A stretch of DNA of 64,000 bases. It comes from UBA7672 sp965279205 (GTDB lineage Bacteria > Pseudomonadota > Alphaproteobacteria > Caulobacterales > Hyphomonadaceae). The position numbers and the translations under genes were made by a program. Where the stretch lies: NCBI GenBank assembly GCA_965279205.1, contig OZ257144.1, positions 372,001 through 436,000 of the forward strand, written 5' to 3'. Shown piece by piece: positions 60,454-64,000 of this stretch. Numbering within the stretch: position 1 is the first letter of the stretch; every line of letters begins with the position of its first letter. The notes below the pieces were generated by a model. That model was not told the DNA's origin. It did not search any database and saw only the letters and a list, made by a program, of their open reading frames with translations.

Positions 60454-62508
60454 TCAGATTTTCAGGCCGGCCTCGCGGCGTGTGGCGAAAGGCGGGCCTT
60501 TCGCACCGGACTTAACGGCCCGTATCGACTCGACAACAGTCGCAACCTCATCGAGCCCGTCTCCGGTCACGGCCACCGCTGAAAATCCGTCGGCAAACAC
60601 AGCCGCCAGCCCGCGCGTAAGCTCGATAGGCAGGATGTTGCAGTGGTCCTCGTCGAACAGTGTCTTGCGGTATTCGATCTCGCGCTGCACCCACCCCTTC
60701 TGGCCGTCGGGACCCGTTGCGCGGTCGGACACGAAGGGCGCCATCACGAGCGATTCCGCCAGCGCGAGTTCGATCTCCTTCTTGAACTTCCGCATCGCGT
60801 CCGGGCGGCTCATGTAGACGCGCAGCCCTGCCTGCTCCAGCGCCGTTCGCCATGCGCTGGCGATCTGCTCGTCGCGATTGGAATAGCTGATGAAGACGTC
60901 GAACGAGAACTGCTCGGCAAGCCTGCGCTTCAGGTGTTCGACCAATCGGGCAAAGACCGTCGGGCCGAAGGCGCGGAGCGAGCGTTCGGAAATCCGCACA
61001 ACGTTCACGATCGACCCTCCGGCATCCGGATCGATATGGAAGGCATGGCTGGCGCTGACGAACGTCCCCGGCAGGTTCACGCACACCAGCGGAAGGTCGG
61101 CTGCATCCAGCTTCTTGGGAACGATCTCGTCCTGTGACGCCTCGATCAGCGCGCCGCCTGCGAGGATGTAGACGCCCGGAGCGGCAAAGCGGTCTTCCGA
61201 TGCCAGCGTCGCGGCGGCCTGTTCCCAGTTGAGCTTGAACTGCTCGGCGTCCGCCGCGATCGTCTCCCACGGGTCGCGTATGCCGGCGAGCGGCGAATCT
61301 GGCCCCTTCGCCAGATAGGAGCAACTCTGGCACAGGAAGCGCAGCGACCGTTCGAGCAGGAAATCGCTGAATACTCGCTGCAGGCGTCCCCCTGCTCCCG
61401 AATCCAGAAGGCTGCGCAGGATGTCGTAGTTGATCGACAGGAACGCGGTTGGCCCGATGGCCTGCAGCGTTGCTGTGCGCCGCCGGTTCAGCGCCAGGGC
61501 AAGCTCCCCGACGATCTGGCCTTCGCCGAACCGTATGCTCGGCAGCGCCGTTGCGGCGGGCGCGTCCGGCGGCGGCGTCGCGGCAACGCCGATCCCGCCC
61601 TTGAGTACGATGAACATGGCGTCGCCCGGATCATCCTGCGCGCAGATCGTCTCGCCATCCTCGCGTTCCACCAGCTGCGCTGCTCGGATCAGGTCCTGCA
61701 GCGACTGGCGGTTCAGCGCAGAGAGCAGGGGATGGGCCTCGAAGCCATCGCCGCTGCGCGCGCGTAGCACCAGCTGCGACGGGTTGATCATCTGCAGCGC
61801 GCCGATCGCATGCGCATCCGTCGAATCGACCTGCAACAGGCGCTTGGCATGATAGATCGCCGCCCAGAATCGCCCGCGCCTCATCGCGTTTTCGATCTGC
61901 GCTTTCTCGGGATGGATCTGGCTGGTCTCAGGGGGAGCGATCAGCCCCTCGATCGACATCGGCATGACGATCGCCGCGCGGTCGTGCTTCAGGTAGATCT
62001 GCTGCTCGCGGTGAAAGCTGAGCCTGCCAAGCAGTGGACCGCCGTTTGCGCGCAGGCCCTCGCACAGATCACGGAAGGATGCGGTCGCCAGGGCTACGCC
62101 CGCCTGTCCGAATTTCAGCAGGCTGCCGCAGACATTGATCCCGTCCCCGACCAGCTCGTGCCGGCCGTCGGCGCCCCGGATCACCGACGCCGGACCAAAA
62201 TGCGCGGTCAGCCTCAGCCCTGTTGGTTCATTGTCGGCGCTGCGCTTCGTTTCGCCGGCCCATGCATGGAGCCGCACGACCAGCTGCAGGCCAAGCTCGC
62301 ACTGGTCATCGCCGAACAGCGCAAGATGCCCCCCATCGCCGCCGGAGGCCCAGATCAGGTCGCGCCCGAAGCGGTCGCCGCATACGTCGGAAATGCAGCT
62401 GTTCAGGCTCTTGATCCGGTCGAGCTGCCGCGAGTGATCGGGATCATCGCCGTGCGAGACGATATCGCAGGACACGAAGACGGCGTTCCGGGCGGCTTCC
62501 AGATCCAT
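60454..62508 (-). CDS. Cyclase-homology - cyclic nucleotide-binding - TIR fusion protein
   Basis: 684 residues from the ATG at 62508 (AGGCGGGG at 7 bases; ATG at 62526 possible). Residues 8-145 look like a class III nucleotide cyclase: FVSCDIVSHG (Asp15), SGGDGGHLALF (Asp58) and LVGDGINVCGSL (Asn125), but Ser129 stands where the catalytic Arg usually is. Residues 268-385 are a CRP-type nucleotide-binding domain with the phosphate cassette GEGQIVGELALALNRRRTATL, keeping Glu335 and Arg344. A further region (385-530) may be a degenerate second such domain. Residues 534-660 are a TIR domain: FSFDVFISYSNRDEQIA, GLRVYMSRPD and GWVQREIEYRK with Glu610 in the position of the NADase glutamate. The likely action is nucleotide-triggered NAD+ cleavage, similar to Pycsar TIR effectors. 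No separate cyclase gene lies alongside. Confidence 0.85.
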   Translation of the reverse strand: MDLEAARNAVFVSCDIVSHGDDPDHSRQLDRIKSLNSCISDVCGDRFGRDLIWASGGDGGHLALFGDDQCELGLQLVVRLHAWAGETKRSADNEPTGLRLTAHFGPASVIRGADGRHELVGDGINVCGSLLKFGQAGVALATASFRDLCEGLRANGGPLLGRLSFHREQQIYLKHDRAAIVMPMSIEGLIAPPETSQIHPEKAQIENAMRRGRFWAAIYHAKRLLQVDSTDAHAIGALQMINPSQLVLRARSGDGFEAHPLLSALNRQSLQDLIRAAQLVEREDGETICAQDDPGDAMFIVLKGGIGVAATPPPDAPAATALPSIRFGEGQIVGELALALNRRRTATLQAIGPTAFLSINYDILRSLLDSGAGGRLQRVFSDFLLERSLRFLCQSCSYLAKGPDSPLAGIRDPWETIAADAEQFKLNWEQAAATLASEDRFAAPGVYILAGGALIEASQDEIVPKKLDAADLPLVCVNLPGTFVSASHAFHIDPDAGGSIVNVVRISERSLRAFGPTVFARLVEHLKRRLAEQFSFDVFISYSNRDEQIASAWRTALEQAGLRVYMSRPDAMRKFKKEIELALAESLVMAPFVSDRATGPDGQKGWVQREIEYRKTLFDEDHCNILPIELTRGLAAVFADGFSAVAVTGDGLDEVATVVESIRAVKSGAKGPPFATRREAGLKI

Positions 62509-62604
62509 GCAGCGACCCCGCCTCATTGCAGGCGGACCTTCGGGAAACTGATGTCTGGAACTATCAGGGATGCCCGGTTGCAACAATGCCGCGCCGATCA
62601 GCGG

Positions 62605-62874
62605 CTACTCGCTGCCTTCGGGAAAGAACTCGGCGCCGAGATAGACGATGCCGTAATAGTCGACCGACGGTTTTTCTTGGCGGATCCACTTCGCCGCCTG
62701 CTCGTCGGCGATCTCGCGCGAGGGCCATTTCCGTTCACCGGTCCAAGGTCCCGGTCCCGCCTTGTCGCCGCCGCGGAACGTCACCTGCAGTTTCGAACGC
62801 CACAGCGTTCGCCAGTGCCCTCTGGGCACGCGGGAAAGTTTCGGCGGCGCCTTTGTTTCGGTAACGGTGCTCAT
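62605..62874 (-). CDS. Small basic protein of unknown function, 89 residues
   Basis: From the ATG at 62874. The product is soluble and rich in Lys, Arg and Trp (RVPRGHWRTLWRSKLQVTF, GPWTGERKWPSREIADEQAAKW), ending in VDYYGIVYLGAEFFPEG. It is upstream of the TIR fusion on the same strand, 96 bases apart. No family is recognised. Its codon use resembles its neighbours. Confidence 0.6.
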   Translation of the reverse strand: MSTVTETKAPPKLSRVPRGHWRTLWRSKLQVTFRGGDKAGPGPWTGERKWPSREIADEQAAKWIRQEKPSVDYYGIVYLGAEFFPEGSE

Positions 62875-62979
62875 GGCGATCATGCCGGGTCGTGAATCGG
62901 AAAGGCGACCAACATTGAACCGCGCGTTTCGCCGGGCGCCAAGCGGGCATCGCAGTTCCGCCAACCGGTTTCGGAGGTC

Positions 62980-63531
62980 CTAGCCCGCGTCCCCGCCACA
63001 GGCGCCGCTTTCGAGGGCATGCAGCATCTCGACCTGCGTATGCGCCTTGCAGCCCGCCGCCTCCCAGTCCTTCGCCAGGATTTCCCGGATACGCGCCTCA
63101 TCGACACCGACTTTGGGACAGATGCCCGCTGCCGGACGCAGCATCACCAACATCTCATTGTCCGTCAGCCCGCGTACCTTCAGTCCCAACATGCAGGTTG
63201 GCGTCTCGGGGGTGTCGCTGGGAATTTCCAGCATCGGGCCGAATTCTGCGACGTCGAGCGGCGTGCATCGCCCGCTCTCAAGCCCTTGCAGAGGCGCCAG
63301 CAGACTGCCCTGGCACCCGGCCGGCCATTTGCCGGCAATCTCGCGCAGCCGCGCTTCGCTCAGCACGGGGCCAGGGCATATGGTGTCCGGCCCCCACAGG
63401 ACTCGCATTTCATCGGCGGTCACGCCCGCGCCAGCCAGCTGCGACTCGCACTTTGCCTTGGGTTCGCTCGCTGGCGAACAGCCGGGCAGGGCAAGTGTGC
63501 CCAGAGCAAGCAAGGCGGCGGCAACGCGCAT
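62980..63531 (-). CDS. Lipoprotein with an internal duplication of a four-cysteine domain
   Basis: 183 residues. Signal peptide with lipobox LPGC (Cys18). Two similar segments follow: about residues 28-90 and 113-180. Each starts at a Cys, contains a G-[VL]-T-x-[DN]-E-M run, an IC(P) with the second Cys, an EARLREI/EARIREI helix and an AGC...LESG(R/A)C end with the last two. Each copy thus keeps four cysteines in the same order. I do not recognise the family; a periplasmic disulfide-bonded repeat is likely. Confidence 0.75.
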   Translation of the reverse strand: MRVAAALLALGTLALPGCSPASEPKAKCESQLAGAGVTADEMRVLWGPDTICPGPVLSEARLREIAGKWPAGCQGSLLAPLQGLESGRCTPLDVAEFGPMLEIPSDTPETPTCMLGLKVRGLTDNEMLVMLRPAAGICPKVGVDEARIREILAKDWEAAGCKAHTQVEMLHALESGACGGDAG

Positions 63532-63701
63532 TCGTCATTCCTCATTCCCGTTCCAGCCGATGTTCGCTGCGATCCCCGGCCGGTTCAATCGTGATCCCAC
63601 CGGCGCCCAACGATCAGGCGGACGGCCAGAATGAGACAGCGGCGATCCGGGTTCCCCCGTGCTTTTCCCCGGCTACGGCTGTTTTTGTAGCTTTCCGTAA
63701 C

Positions 63702-63712
63702 GTGACGTTCAC
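63702..63712. promoter_or_regulatory. Second copy of GTGACGTTCAC, upstream of the last gene
   Basis: Identical to the 11 bases at 50173-50183. It lies 106 bases before the start of the truncated secreted-protein gene in a 286-base gap that shows no other feature. Confidence 0.2.
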
Positions 63713-63817
63713 GCTGCTCCGCTCCTCGTGTGTTGGCGTTGGGGGAAATCGCTGACATCTTCCCCGCGCGAAACCATGCGGCGGCAACCGCTTCGAAAAC
63801 ACGGGCAGGGACGGACG

Positions 63818-64000
63818 ATGAAGACCAGGATTATGGCGGCCAGCGCACTGGCTCTCGCGGCAGCGCTCGCGGCGGGCATCGCTCTCGCCGACAAGGAAAG
63901 TGACACGCTGATCACGGCGTCCGCTGTCGATGACTTCCGTCTCGTCGACAATACGGGCTTTGCCCAGAGCATGCGCCGCCTCACCGACGTGAAGGCGATC
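63818..64000 (+). CDS. Secreted protein, redoxin-like start, cut by the window end
   Basis: Only the first 61 codons are present. The N-terminus has a Sec signal peptide (IMAASALALAAALAAGIALA), then DDFRLVDNTGFAQSMRRLTDVKAI, which resembles the opening of thioredoxin/AhpC-like domains in copper- or redox-related periplasmic proteins. The rest lies beyond position 64000, so the family call is tentative. Confidence 0.5.
   Translation, partial: MKTRIMAASALALAAALAAGIALADKESDTLITASAVDDFRLVDNTGFAQSMRRLTDVKAI

Overview
The window is GC-rich DNA (roughly 64% by eye) from an alphaproteobacterium, most likely in or near the Caulobacterales/Hyphomonadaceae. That placement is an inference. It rests on an ATPase inhibitor zeta subunit (DUF1476), a DUF1674 SDHAF4-type protein, a CC0125-like lipoprotein, an alphaproteobacterial FabA/FabB/FabI set, and an rpe-heparinase II/III-purH neighbourhood. 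No rRNA, tRNA, CRISPR array, insertion sequence or prophage was recognised. It looks like ordinary chromosome, densely packed with short convergent overlaps and small operons.

Layout. 1-8.4 kb: CDGSH iron-sulfur protein (cut by the window edge), CadC-like regulator, beta-lactamase-fold lipoprotein, DUF1800/DUF1501 pair, an LPMO-like secreted protein, the zeta inhibitor, an ankyrin protein and a 50-residue membrane peptide. 8.4-16.9 kb: DUF6351 esterase-like protein, alpha/beta hydrolase divergent from an SPFH-RHH pair around a 30-bp palindrome, a lone rod protein, Ada, RbfA, uridine kinase, and a hairpin-rich intergenic region. 17-24.3 kb: fabI and fabAB, separated by an oppositely oriented TIR-transmembrane-WD40 gene and a secreted protein. 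24.5-33.5 kb: hydroxyacid dehydrogenase, a signal-peptidase-like fusion lacking both catalytic residues, envelope proteins, penicillin acylase and two tandem metallo-beta-lactamase-fold proteins. 33.5-42.7 kb: WYL regulator, MHS transporter, ThiF/MoeB, Pif1-like helicase, SRPBCC-ArsR pair behind a perfect palindrome, Dut, Dabb protein, CoaBC, Gre-type factor and a GFA protein. 42.8-53.3 kb: VOC protein, aldehyde dehydrogenase, lipoprotein, glycosyltransferase, CDF exporter, glucokinase-SDR, DUF1674, HtpX, RsmB and a glycine-zipper protein. 53.4-59.6 kb: rpe, heparinase II/III, a CapD/FlaA1-like epimerase and purH. 59.6-64 kb: VWA protein, a cyclase-like/cyclic-nucleotide-binding/TIR fusion, two small uncharacterised proteins and a truncated secreted protein.

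The most unusual content is a group of signalling-type fusions. The 684-residue protein at 60454-62508 joins a class III cyclase-homology region, a CRP-like cyclic nucleotide-binding domain with an intact phosphate-binding cassette, and a C-terminal TIR domain with the expected glutamate. This resembles a Pycsar-type cyclase and effector on one chain, although the cyclase part has a degraded active site. The TIR-TM-WD40 protein (18105-21134) and the pseudo-signal-peptidase fusion (25596-27365) are the other two strong candidates. Everything else is mainly housekeeping: fatty acid synthesis, nucleotide and cofactor synthesis, ribosome and rRNA maturation, DNA repair and envelope upkeep.
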